Below, piece after piece: positions 45,230 to 55,448 of a stretch of DNA of 64,000 nt (position 1 is the stretch's first letter; every line of letters begins with the position of its first letter). The stretch spans positions 1-64,000 of the forward strand of contig JAFAIM010000029.1 of assembly GCA_019236735.1 (NCBI GenBank), read 5' to 3'. Source of the stretch: Burkholderiaceae bacterium. Lineage in GTDB: Bacteria; Pseudomonadota; Gammaproteobacteria; Burkholderiales; Burkholderiaceae_F. The notes below the pieces were generated by a model. The model was not told the DNA's origin. It made no database searches and was given only the letters and a program-made list of their open reading frames with translations. The translations under genes and the position numbers were made by a program.

Positions 45230-46030
45230 GTGAAGCACACGCAAAAGCTGTCGAAGCAATGGATTGGGTCGATCGCCGCCTGGTTTGCGCTTGCGCTGCC
45301 GTTTGCAACCGCAGTCCACGCGCAGACCGCACAAGAGATCGTCTCGGCCACCGATAAGGTGAGGAATCCGCGCGAGCCGTTCCGTGTAACTCTGAAGCTC
45401 ACCGAGTTCGTCGCCGGCAAAGAGCGCGATCACGACGGGCTCACAGTGTTCTCCAAAGAGGACCCGGCCACTCACCAGTTCCGCAATCTGGTCCAGTACG
45501 TCGAGCCGCCGCGCGATTCCGGCAAGCGGGTGCTACTGGATGGGCACTCGCTGTGGTTCTACGACCCGGACTCCAAGGTGAGCGTTCGGATCTCTCCGCA
45601 GCAGCGGCTGATCGGCCAGGCCGCCATCGGCGACATCCTGACGGTCAACCTCGCGACCGATTACACCGCTACCGTGGTCGGCACGGAGAAAATCGACGAT
45701 GCCGCGCACCAGGCCCGCCAATGCTGGCACCTGGAGCTGAAGGCCGCCAGCGACGTCGCCACATACAACCGCGTCGAGTACTGGGTCGAGCAGGGAAGCT
45801 CGTATCCCATCAAAGGCAAGTTCTACGCTGACAGCGGCCGTTTGCTGAAGATCGTGTACTACCGCAACTTCGCTGAGCAGCTCGGCGCGGTGCGCCCGAC
45901 CGAGGCGGTGATCCTCGACGCGGTCGACTCTTCGCTGGCGACGATCGCGACGTTTGGCGACTACTCCCACCAGGACATTCCGGAAGCCTGGTTCCAGCGC
46001 GACTACCTGCCGCATCTGCAGGTGCCGTGA
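45185..46030 (+). CDS. LolA-like periplasmic lipoprotein-sorting protein
   Basis: A 281-residue protein matching the outer membrane lipoprotein-sorting (LolA-like, PF17131-type) family: FRNLVQYVEPPRDSGKRVLL, LWFYDPDSKVSVRISPQQR and a half-barrel of beta strands. A signal peptide (about 28-47, ending AVHAQ) exports it. It probably shuttles a lipidated or hydrophobic cargo released by the ABC machine. The first 15 residues are three near-identical units beginning MNQA, each with its own ATG (45185, 45200, 45215), so the true start is uncertain. The first ATG overlaps the permease stop. Confidence 0.9.
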   Translation: MNQAHMNQAPMNQAHVKHTQKLSKQWIGSIAAWFALALPFATAVHAQTAQEIVSATDKVRNPREPFRVTLKLTEFVAGKERDHDGLTVFSKEDPATHQFRNLVQYVEPPRDSGKRVLLDGHSLWFYDPDSKVSVRISPQQRLIGQAAIGDILTVNLATDYTATVVGTEKIDDAAHQARQCWHLELKAASDVATYNRVEYWVEQGSSYPIKGKFYADSGRLLKIVYYRNFAEQLGAVRPTEAVILDAVDSSLATIATFGDYSHQDIPEAWFQRDYLPHLQVP

Positions 46031-46070
46031 CTGTTTGCCTGACTCCAACCTTGACCGTGCTGCCGTTGCC

Positions 46071-47522
46071 GTGACCTTGGCTGCTCGCGCACTCCTGCTG
46101 CTCCTGCTCGGGGTCGCTCTCGGCACGAACGCCGTTGCCGCGGACGCCCCGCAACCGCAGCGCGATGAGAACAGGGATCTGGACCTGATTCCGCAGACAG
46201 TCACTCCCGCCGCGAACTCCGAGACGTCGGTTCCCGCAACGTCGAACGCGTCGAACGCTTCGAACGCGAAGATCTATCTGGAGAACGCCTTCACGCAGTC
46301 CTGGCTGCGCGCCACAGCGGTGCCGTTGCCACCGCCGCCACCATCGCCCTGGGAGGAACGCATGCTGCTCGACGTTCGCGACCAGTGGCGTTTGGCGCCC
46401 CGTCTGAATCTGGCGTACAGCGGGCGCCTGAACGTCCGCGCCGAGGACCGGCTCGGGTTCCCGAACCACGAGAACGTCATCAACGAATTTCGCGAAGGAT
46501 ATGCGAGCTGGGAGCCGACCGACGGCGTCTTCGTCGATGCGGGGCGGATCAACCTCAGAAGCGGCGTCGCACTGGGATTGAATCCGACCGATTACTTCAG
46601 GACGCGAACGGTGGTCGAGCCGCTGTCGGTCGATCCGGTGGTGCTGCGCGAAGATCGCCTCGGCACGTTGATGTTGCGCGCGCAGCGCCTCTGGGTGCAC
46701 GGGTCGCTGACGGCTGCGTACGCGCCGGCGGTTGCCTCCAATAGCGCGATTGCCAACGACTCCGGTCTGAAGAGCTTCGATCCTGGCTTCGACCGCACCA
46801 ATTCGCAGGACCGTTTTCTGCTCAAAGGCAGCGTCGATGTCGTCGAGGGCTTCGCCCCGGAGCTGCTCGCCTATCACGAAAATGGCAGCACGCGCTGGGG
46901 CCTGAACCTGACGCAAGGCGTTGGCCAGCGTGTCGTCGCCTACGCTGAATGGTCGGGCGGTCCGCGTCCCGGCCTGGTAGAGGAGGCGTTGCGGTTCGGG
47001 CGTGCGACCGGCACGCTTCCTCCCAACGCTCCCGGTGCTCTGCAGCAGGACCCACGTCAGCATTTCCGCAGCGAGCTGGCTGCCGGCGCCTCGTATACGA
47101 CCGAGCAGCCGAAGATCACGTTCAACCTGGAGTTCAACTACAACCAGGCAGGATTTTCGGGGACAAACTGGGACGACTGGTTCCAGGCGGGCCGCAGCGC
47201 GACCGGTGCATCGAAGCTGGCGGGCCAGCTCTGGTACATCCGCGCCTACGCGAACGACCAGCAGGAGCAGCTCAGTCGCAGCGCCGCATTCCTGCGCGCC
47301 GACTGGGTCGATGCCTTCGTTCCGAAACTGGAGTTGAGCGGCTTTATCTACTCCAATTTGCTCGACGGCTCCGGCAGGCTCCAGCTGAGCGCCGACTATC
47401 AGCTTTCGGACCACTGGACGGTGGGTGCGCTCGTGCTGACGGATTTCGGCGCGAGGCGGTCCGAATTCGGCAGCCTGCCGCAGGCGGGCAGCGTACTGCT
47501 CAAACTGGTGCGTTACCTATGA
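46071..47522 (+). CDS. Putative outer-membrane beta-barrel protein of the ABC operon
   Basis: A protein of about 483 residues with a signal peptide (ARALLLLLLGVALGTNAVAA), an Asn/Ala/Ser/Pro-rich linker with a PPPPPPSP stretch, then many alternating strands with aromatic ends (for example LNLAYSGRLNV and LEFNYNQAGF), finishing in a C-terminal residue pattern LVRYL that resembles an outer-membrane barrel signature. No family is named with confidence. The start is uncertain; GTG 46071 is listed, 40 bases after the LolA-like stop, because a signal peptide follows directly. Its operon position suggests it is the outer-membrane end or cargo acceptor. Confidence 0.78.
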   Translation: MTLAARALLLLLLGVALGTNAVAADAPQPQRDENRDLDLIPQTVTPAANSETSVPATSNASNASNAKIYLENAFTQSWLRATAVPLPPPPPSPWEERMLLDVRDQWRLAPRLNLAYSGRLNVRAEDRLGFPNHENVINEFREGYASWEPTDGVFVDAGRINLRSGVALGLNPTDYFRTRTVVEPLSVDPVVLREDRLGTLMLRAQRLWVHGSLTAAYAPAVASNSAIANDSGLKSFDPGFDRTNSQDRFLLKGSVDVVEGFAPELLAYHENGSTRWGLNLTQGVGQRVVAYAEWSGGPRPGLVEEALRFGRATGTLPPNAPGALQQDPRQHFRSELAAGASYTTEQPKITFNLEFNYNQAGFSGTNWDDWFQAGRSATGASKLAGQLWYIRAYANDQQEQLSRSAAFLRADWVDAFVPKLELSGFIYSNLLDGSGRLQLSADYQLSDHWTVGALVLTDFGARRSEFGSLPQAGSVLLKLVRYL

Positions 47523-47578
47523 GCTGCGGTGGCGCTACCATTGGCTGCTGGTTCACGTGAGCAATATCGATCGGTGCA

Positions 47579-48262
47579 ATGGCGAAAGAACGCGACAAAC
47601 AGACCGAAGCGGCGCGTGGCAACGGCGCTGCAGCCGCGGATGAGACGGTGCGCGACAGGATCCTTGCGGCCGCGTTTGCCTGCTTCCGGGAGAAGGGTTT
47701 CGGCCGAGCCAGCACGCTGGATATCGCAACGCGTGCACGCGTGTCCAAGCGTGAGCTGTATTCGCTGTTCGGCAGCAAGCAGCAGATGCTCATTGCGTGC
47801 ATTTCGGAGCGCACGCAGCAGCGGATGCGCTTGCCCGCCGACTGGCCGGCACCACGCGACCGCAAAGCCCTCGAGGCGTGTCTGTACGAGTTCGGCTGTG
47901 TGATGGTGCGCGAGATCAGCGACCCGAACGTGATCGCCGTTTTCCGGATCGCGATTTCCGAGGCCGATCACTCGCCCGAAGTGGCGCGCGCGCTGAATAC
48001 CTACGGGCGCCAGCAAAGCTTTGGAGCGCTGCGCGAGATCCTCGCGGGCGCGCAGGCTTCAGGCCTGTTGGCCGGTGTCGATCTGGATCGGTTCGCCGGC
48101 TACTTCATGTCGCTGCTGATGGGCGATGTGGTGATGGGTCTCGCGCTCGGCTTGCGCAAGCGGCCTACCGCCAAGGAGATCGAGCAACGCGCGCGGGGCG
48201 CCACGCAGGCCTGTCTGGCGCTCGCCCAGGGCCCGGTGCTCAAGCTCCCGGCAACCCCTTGA
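47579..48262 (+). CDS. TetR-family transcriptional repressor
   Basis: A 227-residue TetR/AcrR protein. The N-terminal HTH covers about residues 25-70 ([40 protein letters not shown]). A C-terminal helical ligand domain follows, with [18 protein letters not shown]. It is the last gene of the ABC/LolA-like operon, 56 bases after the outer-membrane protein gene, and probably represses the promoter at 42937 through the two GGTACC operators, forming negative autoregulation. The ligand is unknown. Its stop overlaps the 3' end of valS by 23 bases, in convergent orientation. Confidence 0.92.
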   Translation: MAKERDKQTEAARGNGAAAADETVRDRILAAAFACFREKGFGRASTLDIATRARVSKRELYSLFGSKQQMLIACISERTQQRMRLPADWPAPRDRKALEACLYEFGCVMVREISDPNVIAVFRIAISEADHSPEVARALNTYGRQQSFGALREILAGAQASGLLAGVDLDRFAGYFMSLLMGDVVMGLALGLRKRPTAKEIEQRARGATQACLALAQGPVLKLPATP

Positions 48263-51098
48263 GCTGATCGTTCAGCTTGGCCAGCGTCGATTGGTGCTCC
48301 ATCAAGCGCCGCCGCTCCTGCTCGACCACTGCGGCCGGAGCTCGCTGCACGAATGACGCGTTCCCGAGCTTGCCCTCGCTCTTACCGATCTCGCCAATGA
48401 GCCGCGCGATCTCTTTGCCGAGGCGCTCGCGCTCGGCAGCCGTGTCGACCTGCACCCTCAGCGTCAAGCGGTAGTCGCCCACGACCGCCACCGGCACAGT
48501 GCCGTCGGCGCTCGTTGATGCAGGTGCACCGGCAGGCGTTTCCGCCGTGTCGATCGCCGAAAGGCGGGCGAGCGCCATCAGATACGGCGCGAACGCTTGC
48601 GTGCGTTTGTCGTGTGGGCTGATCGCGAGGGGCACGCGAAGCGCGGGCGACAGGTTCATCTCGCCGCGTAGGTTGCGGCAAGCGTCCACGATGCGCTTGA
48701 AAAGCGCCATCTCCGCATCGGCGCTCGCATCGATCCGTTGCGGTGCTGCTTGCGGGTAGGGCTGCACCATCACCGAGGTCTGTTGCGCCTGCTGGCGTTG
48801 CAGAGCTGACACGGACACGCGCTGCCACAGCTCCTCGGTGATAAAAGGCGTGATCGGATGCAGCAGCCGCAGCGCCGCCTCCAACACCTCAAGCAGGGTG
48901 CGGCGGGTGGCGCGCTGCTGCGCGGAGGTGCCGGCCAACTGCACCTTGGCCATCTCTACGTACCAGTCGCAGTACTCGTCCCACACGAAGCGGTACAGCG
49001 CGTTGGCCACATTGTCGAGGCGATACTCGGCGAACCCCCTCTCGACTTCCACCTGCGCGCGCTGCAGCTCTCCGGCGATCCAGCGGTCGGCGAACGAAGC
49101 GTCGAGCTGGCCACCGGATGCACCGCAGTCGTGCCCCTGCGTGTTCATCAGCACGAAGCGGGTAGCGTTCCACAGCTTGTTGCAGAAGTTGCGATAGCCC
49201 TCGCAGCGCTTGAAATCGAAATTGACGCTGCGGCCGAGCGTCGCGTACGCAGCCATTGTGAAACGCAGTGCGTCCGCGCCGTATGCGGGCATCCCGTCCG
49301 GGAACTCCTTACGCAGCCGCGCCTCCACCTTGGGTGCGTCCTGCGGGCGGCGCAGGCCGGAGGTGTTCTTGCGGATCAGGTCGGGCAGCGCGATGCCGTC
49401 GAGCAGGTCCACCGGGTCGATCGTGTTGCCCTCGGACTTGCTCATCTTGCGGCCTTCGGCGTCTCGCACCATGCCGTGGATGTAGACGTCGCGGAACGGC
49501 ACCCGTCCGGTGAAGTGCCGCGTCATCACGATCATCCGCGCGACCCAGAAGAACAGGATCTCGTAGCCGGTCACCAGCACCGATGACGGCAGATACAGGT
49601 CGTACGCCAACCGCTCGTCACCGGTGGGCTCGGGCCAGCCCAGAGTGGAAAACGGCACCAGCGCCGCCGAAAACCAAGTGTCGAGCACGTCCTCGTCGCG
49701 CCGCAATTCGGCTCCGCCGGCAAGCTTCCGCGCGTCGGTTTCGGAGCGCGCAACGTACGCGCGACCCTGCGCGTCGTACCAGGCAGGGATGCGGTGACCC
49801 CACCAGAGCTGGCGCGAGATGCACCAGTCCTGGATGTTCTCCAGCCACTGGCGATACACGGTGCGCCACTGCTCGGGGAAAATGCGAACTGCTCCGCTGT
49901 CGACCGCCTCCAGCGCGATCTGCGCCAGCGACTTGCCAGCATTGGGGCCGTCCTGGCAGGGTCGGCTCATTGCCACGTACCACTGCTCCGACAGCATCGG
50001 CTCGACCACTTCGCCGGTGCGCTCGCAGCGGGGCACCACCATTCTGTGCGGCCGCTCCGACACGAGCAGCTGTGCGTCTCGCAGGTCGCGCAAGACCGCC
50101 TTGCGCGCGACATAGCGGTCCAGGCCTCGATAGGCGGCCGGAGCGTTGTCGTTGATGGTCGCCGTTGGCGTCAGGATTGTCAGCGGCGTCAGCCCGTGGC
50201 GCTGCGCCACCGCGAAGTCGTTGACGTCGTGCGCTGGCGTGATTTTCACGGCGCCGGTGCCGAACTGCGGATCGACGTACGTGTCGGCAATCACCGGGAT
50301 CGTTCGCCCGGTGAGCGGCAGCACTACCTGCGAGCCGATCTTCGCGCGGTAGCGAGGGTCATCGGGGTGAACCGCGACGGCGACGTCGCCCAGCATCGTC
50401 TCGGGGCGCGTCGTTGCCACTACGAGGCCTTCGCCGCCGTCGGCTCCGGGATAGCGGATCTGCCACAGCGTGCCGCTTTCTTCATCGCTCTCGACCTCCA
50501 GGTCCGACACTGCCGTTTGCAGTGTCGGATCCCAGTTCACCAAGCGCAGCCCCCGATAGATCAGGCCCTGGCCGTGCAGCCGCACGAACGTCTCGACGAC
50601 GACGCGCGAGCGCTGCTCGTCCATCGTGAAGTACGTTCGGTCCCAATCGCAGGAGTCGCCCAGGCGCCGCATCTGCTGCAGGATCGTGTCGCCCGACTGC
50701 TGCTTCCACTGCCAGACGCGCTCGACGAACTGCTCGCGCGTCATCTGCTTGCGTGCCTGACCTTGCTGCTCCAGCTGGCGCTCCACCACGATCTGCGTGG
50801 CGATTCCGGCATGGTCCGTTCCTGGCAGCCACAGCGTGTTGTTGCCCTTCATCCGGTGGTAACGGGTCAACGCGTCCATGATCGTGTGATTGAACGCGTG
50901 CCCCATGTGCAGGATGCCGGTCACATTCGGCGGCGGCAGCTGGATGCCGAAGGCCGGGCGACCCGGCTGTAGACCCGCTCGGAAGTAGCCGCGCTGCTCC
51001 CAAAGCGGGTACCAGCGGCGCTCGATCGCCCCCGGCTCGAAGCTCTTGGGCAGCTCCGGCTCGCCGGGCGCTTCGCGCGGGGAATCGTCGGACGGCAT
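48240..51098 (-). CDS. valS: Valyl-tRNA synthetase
   Basis: A 952-residue class I synthetase of normal length. The HIGH motif is [15 protein letters not shown], the KMSKS motif is [11 protein letters not shown] near residue 553, and the CP1 editing domain contains [20 protein letters not shown]-terminal coiled tail ([18 protein letters not shown]-type) is present. The start ATG 51098 is 27 bases after the DUF2486 stop. The pepA-holC-valS order is kept, except for the cbpA-cbpM insertion. Confidence 0.98.
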   Translation of the reverse strand: MPSDDSPREAPGEPELPKSFEPGAIERRWYPLWEQRGYFRAGLQPGRPAFGIQLPPPNVTGILHMGHAFNHTIMDALTRYHRMKGNNTLWLPGTDHAGIATQIVVERQLEQQGQARKQMTREQFVERVWQWKQQSGDTILQQMRRLGDSCDWDRTYFTMDEQRSRVVVETFVRLHGQGLIYRGLRLVNWDPTLQTAVSDLEVESDEESGTLWQIRYPGADGGEGLVVATTRPETMLGDVAVAVHPDDPRYRAKIGSQVVLPLTGRTIPVIADTYVDPQFGTGAVKITPAHDVNDFAVAQRHGLTPLTILTPTATINDNAPAAYRGLDRYVARKAVLRDLRDAQLLVSERPHRMVVPRCERTGEVVEPMLSEQWYVAMSRPCQDGPNAGKSLAQIALEAVDSGAVRIFPEQWRTVYRQWLENIQDWCISRQLWWGHRIPAWYDAQGRAYVARSETDARKLAGGAELRRDEDVLDTWFSAALVPFSTLGWPEPTGDERLAYDLYLPSSVLVTGYEILFFWVARMIVMTRHFTGRVPFRDVYIHGMVRDAEGRKMSKSEGNTIDPVDLLDGIALPDLIRKNTSGLRRPQDAPKVEARLRKEFPDGMPAYGADALRFTMAAYATLGRSVNFDFKRCEGYRNFCNKLWNATRFVLMNTQGHDCGASGGQLDASFADRWIAGELQRAQVEVERGFAEYRLDNVANALYRFVWDEYCDWYVEMAKVQLAGTSAQQRATRRTLLEVLEAALRLLHPITPFITEELWQRVSVSALQRQQAQQTSVMVQPYPQAAPQRIDASADAEMALFKRIVDACRNLRGEMNLSPALRVPLAISPHDKRTQAFAPYLMALARLSAIDTAETPAGAPASTSADGTVPVAVVGDYRLTLRVQVDTAAERERLGKEIARLIGEIGKSEGKLGNASFVQRAPAAVVEQERRRLMEHQSTLAKLNDQLKGLPGA

Positions 51099-51125
51099 CT
51101 GGGCAGGACGGCCGGTGCGCTGAGG

Positions 51126-52109
51126 CTAGCGCCGCAGCGCGCGCAGCCGTGCCAGCTCCGAGCGCACCGCCGCGTCCACGATCTCGTGCAAAGAGGAGGC
51201 CACCGCCAGTCGAGTCTCGGTTGCGAGCTCGCGCACGAGCTGTTCGATGACATCGTTCATCCTGCGGCGAACGATCGCATCGATCTGCTCCGGCAGCGAG
51301 TCGGCAATCACCTGCAGGATCGAGGTGCGCAGCTCCAGTTCGATCCGCGTCCAGTGCGAGCCGGCGCTTGCAGTTTGGCCAGCTCCAACAGGGGCAGCCT
51401 CGGCAGCAGCCGGAATTGGCGAGGCGGCGGCCTGGGCTTGCGCAGGCGAGCTGCGTACCGGTGGCGGCGCCGCCGTTGGGGCAGGAGCAGGGCTGCGAAT
51501 CGGCGTCGCTGCTGAAAACGGGACCGGGCCGGCCGGGGCCGCTGCTGGCGCAACGGGCGCTGGGGTTGCACCGGAGGCCGCGCCGCGCGTTGCCACGATT
51601 TCCTGTGCCGCCGCCACGGTCGCAGACGAAGCCGGTGCCGGAGCTGAAGTTGCCGCCGTTGGGCTCGCACCGTGGACCATCGTCTTGCTCTGCGCTGCCG
51701 AAGCCGGTCCGAGCTCGAATCCCGGCGGCCAGGCGGCAGCGGGTGGTGCAGGAGCGGCCGCACGTGATGGTGCCTGCGACGGCGCCTTTGGCGGCCCCAG
51801 CAGCGAGGCGTCGAGCTTCAGCGGCACCGCGGGTGCCGATGCAGATGGCGCAGAAGTAGCCGGAGCCGGCGAAGCTTTCTGAGCGGCAGCTGGCGAAGCT
51901 TTCGGAGCCGGAGCTGGCGAAGCTTTCGGCAATCCCAGCGGCAGCGAGGTATCGAGCACCAGCGGCACCGTAGGTGCCGACGTCGTACTCACCTTTGGCT
52001 CCGATGGGATCGTTGTATCTAGCGTCAGCGGCGGCAGCGACAGGCGCTCGGTGAGCACCGGAATCGACTCGTCGTCCACCTCTTCCGGTTTCTTTGACGG
52101 CGGGCTCAT
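51126..52109 (-). CDS. DUF2486 family protein with Ala/Pro-rich middle
   Basis: A 327-residue protein. The first 40 residues contain DDESIPVLTERL, the DUF2486 mark; the middle 200 residues are a low-complexity Ala/Pro/Ser linker; the last 80 residues form an amphipathic helical segment (IELELRTSILQVIADSLPEQID). The family is found between holC and valS in Burkholderiales; the function is unknown to me. Its start overlaps the holC stop as ATGA. Confidence 0.87.
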   Translation of the reverse strand: MSPPSKKPEEVDDESIPVLTERLSLPPLTLDTTIPSEPKVSTTSAPTVPLVLDTSLPLGLPKASPAPAPKASPAAAQKASPAPATSAPSASAPAVPLKLDASLLGPPKAPSQAPSRAAAPAPPAAAWPPGFELGPASAAQSKTMVHGASPTAATSAPAPASSATVAAAQEIVATRGAASGATPAPVAPAAAPAGPVPFSAATPIRSPAPAPTAAPPPVRSSPAQAQAAASPIPAAAEAAPVGAGQTASAGSHWTRIELELRTSILQVIADSLPEQIDAIVRRRMNDVIEQLVRELATETRLAVASSLHEIVDAAVRSELARLRALRR

Positions 52110-52537
52110 GGCGTGATCTCGTGCGACCGCGGAGCGAAACCGTGCTCGCGATACGCCTTGAAGCGCGCGCGGGCGCGCGCGCGGTCTTCGTCCTCGCCCG
52201 ATACGATTTCGATGACGCGTTCGAAGCGTTCGAACCAACTCTCGAATTGCGGCGCCGTTTCGTCGTCCTGCAGCAGCAGGACATCTCGCTCGCGACCCTC
52301 GACTGGTGTCATCGACAGCCAGACCGGCGTGCGGTCGGCCAGCTCCGAATCGGCATACACGTGCGGCAGGAAGTCGAGCGCCGAAAAGGTCCACAACGCG
52401 GAGTCCAGCCGGGACAGCCGCGGCGAATCGCGGCTGAACACGAGCACCGTCCGCCCGCTGCCGAGCGCTTTGCGCACAACGCGGCAGGCGTGGATCAGCG
52501 GGTGATCGACATTGAAGTGGAAGTCGATCGCAGTCAT
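52106..52537 (-). CDS. holC: DNA polymerase III chi subunit
   Basis: A 143-residue protein matching HolC: IDFHFNVDHPLIHACRVVRKAL at the N-terminus, FSRDSPRLSRLDSALWTF and FLPHVYADSELADRTPVWL in the centre. Chi links the clamp loader to single-strand binding protein. It is the first gene of the holC-DUF2486-valS operon and is divergent from cbpA across 137 bases. In E. coli it follows pepA directly; here two chaperone genes lie between. Confidence 0.94.
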   Translation of the reverse strand: MTAIDFHFNVDHPLIHACRVVRKALGSGRTVLVFSRDSPRLSRLDSALWTFSALDFLPHVYADSELADRTPVWLSMTPVEGRERDVLLLQDDETAPQFESWFERFERVIEIVSGEDEDRARARARFKAYREHGFAPRSHEITP

Positions 52538-52674
52538 CCTCGGAGCTCGTCAAGTCGTTCCAACTCCAATTATGGTCCAGCCGCTGCGTCCCGCCCAGAT
52601 GCTGCAGGAAGGACTCGGGGAAAAGGGCTTGCGCCAAAGGGCCAGCGACATAGGCCAGGAGTACGCTTCCCGGC

Positions 52675-53625
52675 ATGGAATTCAAGGACTACTACGCAAC
52701 CTTAGCGGTGCCTCACGACGCCGACGCCGATCAGATCAAGAAGGCGTTTCGCAAGCTCGCCCGCAAATACCACCCGGACGTCAGCAAGGAACCCAACGCC
52801 GAGTTGAGAATGAAGGAGATCAACGAAGCCAACGCGGTGCTGTCGGACCCGGAAAAGCGAGCTGCCTACGATGCGCTCGGCTCCGGCCACGCGGCCGGCG
52901 AAGACTTCCGGCCGCCTCCGAACTGGGACGCCGGCTTCGAGTTCTCAAAGAGCGGCTTCTCTGATGCTGACGCCGCTCAGTTCTCCGAGTTCTTCTCGGA
53001 ACTGTTCGGCGGCATCGGCGCCGCGCGCGGCGCTGCCGATCGGCGCGGGGCAGCGGCGCGCGGCGAAGACCACCACGCCAAGGTGCTGCTCGATATCGAA
53101 GACGCGTGGCGTGGCGCCGAGCAGCGGATCAGTCTGCGGGTGCCGAAGATCGACGAGCGAGGCCGCGTGGTGCTGGAGTCGCGAACACTGGACGTGCAGA
53201 TCCCAGCCGGGGTCCGCGAAGGTCAGCTGATCCGCCTAGCCGGGCAGGGAGGCCCCGGCTTCGGGTCGGGTCCTGCGGGAGACTTGTATCTGGAAGTGCA
53301 CTTCAAGCCGCACCCGCGCTATCGGATCGACGGGCGCGACCTTGTTGTCGAGCTGCCGATCGCGCCCTGGGAGGCTGCGCTGGGGGCGGTCGTCTCGGTC
53401 GAGCGCCCTGATGGTGCGAGCCTGAAAACGCGCGTTCCCCCCGGAGCGCAGACCGCAGGACAACTGGTGCTCCGCGGCAAAGGCGTTCCGGCGGATCCGC
53501 CGGGCGATTTGATCGTCAACTTGCGCGTGGTCGTGCCCCCCGCCGACACGCCGAAGGCGAAGGAGCTGTACGAAACCATGGCACGCGAGATGAACTTCGA
53601 CCCGCGCGCCGTGGGAGGAGCCTGA
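52675..53625 (+). CDS. cbpA: DnaJ-class co-chaperone CbpA
   Basis: A 316-residue J-domain protein: DYYATLAVPHDADADQIKKAF with YHPDVS (HPD motif) in the first 70 residues, a Gly/Phe-rich-like linker (FFSELFGGIGAARGA) and two C-terminal substrate-binding domains. No zinc-finger Cys repeats, so it is CbpA rather than DnaJ. It stimulates DnaK. The modulator gene cbpM begins four bases after its stop. Confidence 0.94.
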   Translation: MEFKDYYATLAVPHDADADQIKKAFRKLARKYHPDVSKEPNAELRMKEINEANAVLSDPEKRAAYDALGSGHAAGEDFRPPPNWDAGFEFSKSGFSDADAAQFSEFFSELFGGIGAARGAADRRGAAARGEDHHAKVLLDIEDAWRGAEQRISLRVPKIDERGRVVLESRTLDVQIPAGVREGQLIRLAGQGGPGFGSGPAGDLYLEVHFKPHPRYRIDGRDLVVELPIAPWEAALGAVVSVERPDGASLKTRVPPGAQTAGQLVLRGKGVPADPPGDLIVNLRVVVPPADTPKAKELYETMAREMNFDPRAVGGA

Positions 53626-53629
53626 CTGT

Positions 53630-53923
53630 ATGCCGGATCGATCGATTCTGATGGGTGTTGTGCTCGAAGACGCGTGCTTGACGCTGGAGCAGCTGTGCAG
53701 TGCCGGCAGGGTCAGCGCCGAGTGGGTCGCAGTCCACATGCAGGAGGGGCGGCTGCACCCGCCCGGCGATCGGCCCTCGCAGTGGCGCTTCAGCAGCCGC
53801 GATGCGGTGCGCGTTCGCCGCATACGCCAGCTGGAGGTCACATTCGACGCCGACCCGGACTTGGCTGCGCTCGCCGTCGACTTGATGGAGCAGGTTGAAG
53901 AGCTGAGGGCCCGGCTTCGTTAG
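53630..53923 (+). CDS. cbpM: CbpA modulator CbpM
   Basis: A 97-residue MerR-like modulator that binds the J domain of CbpA and blocks its activity. LTLEQLCSAGRVSAEWVAVHMQEG and WRFSSRDAVRVRRIRQLE are the family blocks, ending in an amphipathic helix. It follows cbpA after four bases. Its stop codon lies next to a strong stem-loop. Confidence 0.92.
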   Translation: MPDRSILMGVVLEDACLTLEQLCSAGRVSAEWVAVHMQEGRLHPPGDRPSQWRFSSRDAVRVRRIRQLEVTFDADPDLAALAVDLMEQVEELRARLR

Positions 53924-53947
53924 CAGGCTGCTCTTCAGCAGCCTGCT
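53922..53947. terminator. 10-bp stem-loop, probably a shared terminator
   Basis: AGCAGGCTGC (53922-53931) and GCAGCCTGCT (53938-53947) form a perfect 10-bp stem with a six-base loop, between convergent cbpM and pepA. There is no clear T run on either strand, so termination strength is uncertain. Confidence 0.72.
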
Positions 53948-53957
53948 CGCGGGGCGC

Positions 53958-55448
53958 CTACGCTGCGGCGCGCGCCATCAGAAAGTGCGTCAGCAGCGGA
54001 ACCGGGCGTCCGGTCGCTCCCTTGGCACTACCGCCACGGAATGCAGTGCCAGCCACGTCCAGGTGCGCCCAACGCATTCCCTTGGTAAATCGAGCCAGGA
54101 AGCAGGCAGCAACGATCGAGCCGGCATTGCCGCGAACACCGATGTTGGCCATGTCGGCGAAATTCGACTTCAGCTGGTCCTGATAATCCTCTTCGAGCGG
54201 CATCCGCCACGCCCGGTCCGATGCGCGGCTCGCTGCCTGCAGAAGCTCGGCGGCCAGTTCGTCGTCCGGGCTGAAAAGCCCGGAGTGCACGTTGCCCAGC
54301 GACACGACAATCGCTCCGGTCAGCGTTGCGATATCGATCACCGCCGCCGGCTTGAAGCGCTGCACGTACGTGAGCGCGTCGCACAGAATCAGGCGCCCTT
54401 CGGCATCCGTGTTGAGCACTTCGATCGTCTGCCCCGACATCGACGTGACGATGTCGCCCGGCTTGCTCGCGCGCCCTGACGGCATGTTCTCGCACGCGGG
54501 GACCACTCCGACGATGTTCAGCTTCAGCTTGAGCTCGGCGGCGGCGCGCAGTGTGCCGAGCACGGAAGCTGCGCCACCCATGTCGAACTTCATCTCGTCC
54601 ATCTCGGGGGCCGGCTTGAGCGAGATTCCACCCGTGTCGAACGTGATGCCCTTTCCCACCAGCGCGATCGGGTTCGCGAAGCGGCCGCGGTTGGTGCCCT
54701 GGTACTTGGCGACGATCAGCCGCGGAGGCTGCTCCGAGCCCTTCGCGACGGACAGGAACGAGCCCATTTTGAGCGCCTCGATCTGCCCGCGCTGGAGCAC
54801 CTGCACCTGGATTCCCCAGTCCTTCTGCAGCTTGCGCGCCTGTTGCGCCAGGAAATCCGGCGTGCAGACGTTGGCCGGAAGGTTGCCGAGACGCTTGGCC
54901 AGGTCGACGCCGTTGGCGATCGCTCGCCCTTCGCTCAGACCTCGGTCGACCGAGGCGTCGCGCTGATCCAACAGCAGGTGCAGTCGTGCCATCCGCGGCG
55001 GGTTGTCGTCCTTCTTCGTCTTCAGCTCGTCGGAGCGGAAAGGCACTTCGCGGGCAGCCACCACCAGCATCGAGGCGTGCCAGCGCGGATCGCGTCCCTT
55101 CACGATCCACTCGCCGGCCGAGATCGCGAGCGAGGTCGTGCCCCGGCCCGCTCCCTTGACGGCGGTGCGCACCGCCTCGGCAAACGCGCGTTCGCCGAAC
55201 TCATCCGACTTGCCCAGCCCCACCAGCAACACACGCGCGCTGGCCACTCCGGGCAGGCCGCGCAGCAGCAGCGATGTGCCGCGCGCCCCGGTCAAGTCGC
55301 CGCTGGCGAGCGCGGTGCGCAGAGCCCCTCTGGTAATGGCGTCGATGCGGCGGGCCGATGCGGTCAGGCCTCCCCCCTCGAAAACGCCCACCGCCACGCA
55401 GTCGGCCTTGAACGTCTCGGGCAGTGCAATCTTCGTGTTACATTCCAT
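53958..55448 (-). CDS. pepA: Leucyl aminopeptidase
   Basis: A 496-residue M17 metallopeptidase of normal length. Metal ligands are in VGKGITFDTGGISLKP (Lys, Asp), MDEMKFDMGGAA (Asp) and the signature NTDAEGRLIL (Asp, Glu, catalytic Arg). It removes N-terminal amino acids in the cytosol; E. coli PepA also binds DNA. It is divergent from lptF across 84 bases, the common proteobacterial arrangement. Confidence 0.97.
   Translation of the reverse strand: MECNTKIALPETFKADCVAVGVFEGGGLTASARRIDAITRGALRTALASGDLTGARGTSLLLRGLPGVASARVLLVGLGKSDEFGERAFAEAVRTAVKGAGRGTTSLAISAGEWIVKGRDPRWHASMLVVAAREVPFRSDELKTKKDDNPPRMARLHLLLDQRDASVDRGLSEGRAIANGVDLAKRLGNLPANVCTPDFLAQQARKLQKDWGIQVQVLQRGQIEALKMGSFLSVAKGSEQPPRLIVAKYQGTNRGRFANPIALVGKGITFDTGGISLKPAPEMDEMKFDMGGAASVLGTLRAAAELKLKLNIVGVVPACENMPSGRASKPGDIVTSMSGQTIEVLNTDAEGRLILCDALTYVQRFKPAAVIDIATLTGAIVVSLGNVHSGLFSPDDELAAELLQAASRASDRAWRMPLEEDYQDQLKSNFADMANIGVRGNAGSIVAACFLARFTKGMRWAHLDVAGTAFRGGSAKGATGRPVPLLTHFLMARAAA

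Noticed and set aside
53922-53947. The stem-loop as a mobile-element end or attachment site for cbpAM
   Set aside because: No matching sequence is seen at the other boundary near 52540-52670 and no recombinase is nearby; a terminator is simpler.
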